Source of the DNA: Terriglobales bacterium
GTDB lineage: Bacteria; Acidobacteriota; Terriglobia; Terriglobales; Gp1-AA117
DNA: 7,053 nucleotides
NCBI GenBank assembly: GCA_030150795.1
Contig: JASLFF010000100.1
Coordinates: 1-7,053 of the forward strand
Direction: 5' to 3'
The notes below the pieces were generated by a model, which was given only the letters and a program-made list of their open reading frames with translations, made no database searches and was not told the origin of the DNA. The translations under genes and the position numbers were made by a program. Position 1 is the stretch's first letter, and each line of letters opens with the position of its first letter. Positions 6,232 through 7,053 of this stretch are shown in pieces.

Positions 6232-7053
6232 TCACGATCTCTGCAGTTGCAATGCAACGCCGGGTTCCAGGCGGCAGAGCAGGTTATAGATCCTGGCCCT
6301 TTCTTGCGTGTCTTGGCTGGTTTTGTCGATGCACTGCACCAGCAGCTTGAGAGGTTCAACTACAAAGTCGGTGCCCTCCCAATCGAGCAACTCTCGTCTC
6401 TGCATCTCAGCGAAAAGGTCCTGCAGGATGGGATAGGCTATGGCGAAGTGCCCTGTATTCAGGCAAAGCTGGGACACCCTTAAATGGCGCAGGAATTTTT
6501 CCCGGCCAGAATCGCTTTCACCGGTGTTGCGGCCCAGCAGTTCCATGGCTTCCACCATGCGGCCGGTGCGAGCCAGTTGTGCTGCCTCTTGATAATGGTC
6601 CGCATGCCCGTTGCCGCTGGCCATAGGCTGCGGCGCCGCATTGACAAAGACGGGAGGAGGTTCCGGCTGGGGATCAAGAATATTTTGCTCGATCCATGCC
6701 CTGGTTTCAGGATTCGCCGCGGGAGTGTCATCTGCAAGAGCTACCGTTGGCAATGAAGGGAAATCGCGCACCAACGCCCTTAATTCAGAGCAGATTGCTT
6801 TAGCAGCGGCGTGATAACCCAATTGCGAACATGCAGTCCAAGCGTATCTCTGCAGGTCAAGCCAGGCGCGTCCACACGGGGAAATCATGGCTGCCTCGGT
6901 TGCATTCAGCAACTCTTCCCAGTTCCCTTCATTGGAGAAACGCTTCAAATTCTGCCGCAAATCTGTGGAAGGGGCCGCGAGCAGGGACGAATCGAGAGAG
7001 TCGCCCGCTGATCGCAATTCGCCCCAACGTGCCGAACGGGAAAGCAAATACGC
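6232..7053 (-). CDS. tssA: TssA, type VI secretion assembly/cap protein (VasJ-type), 5' end missing
   Basis: The reading frame is open to the right edge, so the start lies outside; a TTG at 7047..7045 is an ordinary Leu codon and not the start. The 273 visible residues contain a middle region with the aromatic signature AYLLSRSARW, then AWLDLQRYAW and a FPSLP turn leading to TRAWI, which is how VasJ-type TssA proteins read. A proline-rich linker (DPQPEPPP, about residues 127-134) follows. Next comes a helical C-terminal domain with the pattern EAAQLARTGRMVEAMELL, a FLRHLR helix, and LLDWEGTDFVVEPL near the end. The N-terminal ImpA-like domain should lie beyond the window. In studied systems TssA binds baseplate and sheath/tube proteins and guides or caps the growing tail in the cytoplasm. 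The TGA stop is 13 bp before the tssE start, so the two are probably co-translated. The assignment rests on recognised sequence patterns plus strong context; the exact TssA subclass is less sure. Confidence 0.85.
   Translation of the reverse strand, partial: AYLLSRSARWGELRSAGDSLDSSLLAAPSTDLRQNLKRFSNEGNWEELLNATEAAMISPCGRAWLDLQRYAWTACSQLGYHAAAKAICSELRALVRDFPSLPTVALADDTPAANPETRAWIEQNILDPQPEPPPVFVNAAPQPMASGNGHADHYQEAAQLARTGRMVEAMELLGRNTGESDSGREKFLRHLRVSQLCLNTGHFAIAYPILQDLFAEMQRRELLDWEGTDFVVEPLKLLVQCIDKTSQDTQERARIYNLLCRLEPGVALQLQRS

Noticed and set aside
6219..6359. A longer TssE start at 6359 adding 47 residues
   Set aside because: This extension overlaps the conserved tssA 3' end, is rich in Cys and Arg like a shadow frame, and lacks the strong ribosome-binding site found before GTG 6218.
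1..7053. Search for tRNA or rRNA genes, insertion sequences, CRISPR repeats and long direct or inverted repeats
   Set aside because: Nearly the whole window is coding for conserved T6SS proteins and I saw no such structure by reading. Short chance repeats cannot be excluded without computation.

Overview
This 7,053-base window is part of a type VI secretion system (T6SS) locus. All six genes are on the minus strand, so transcription runs from the right edge to the left edge. The order of transcription is tssA (5' part cut off by the right edge), tssE, tssF, tssG, tssH/clpV and vgrG/tssI (only its first 43 codons, cut off by the left edge). Gaps between genes are 35 bp or less, and tssF and tssG overlap by 37 bp. 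No promoter or terminator is visible, so the six genes read as the inside of one operon. There is no non-coding stretch over 300 bases.

The genes form a coherent functional set. TssE, TssF and TssG are baseplate proteins; VgrG is the spike at the centre of the baseplate; TssA is the cap or assembly chaperone that links baseplate and sheath growth; ClpV is the double-ring AAA+ ATPase that dismantles the contracted sheath. The sheath (TssB/TssC), tube (Hcp), TssK and the membrane complex (TssJ/L/M) are not in the window and would be expected in flanking DNA.

The presence of ClpV and a proteobacterial-style TssE/F/G set points to a Gram-negative diderm with a canonical T6SS (subtype i) rather than the Bacteroidota (iii) or Francisella (ii) types. 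Base composition looks moderate, a little above half GC by eye. The wording of the TssF N-terminus recalls Acidobacteriota-type T6SS proteins, but this is an impression from memory and not a firm assignment.

Two of the four internal starts are non-ATG (GTG for tssE, TTG for tssF). Both are supported by well-placed Shine-Dalgarno sequences, and the TTG start also by an in-frame stop just upstream. Nothing here looks like a new system. The most promising place for novelty is just beyond the left edge, where the VgrG C-terminus and any effector or immunity genes should lie.
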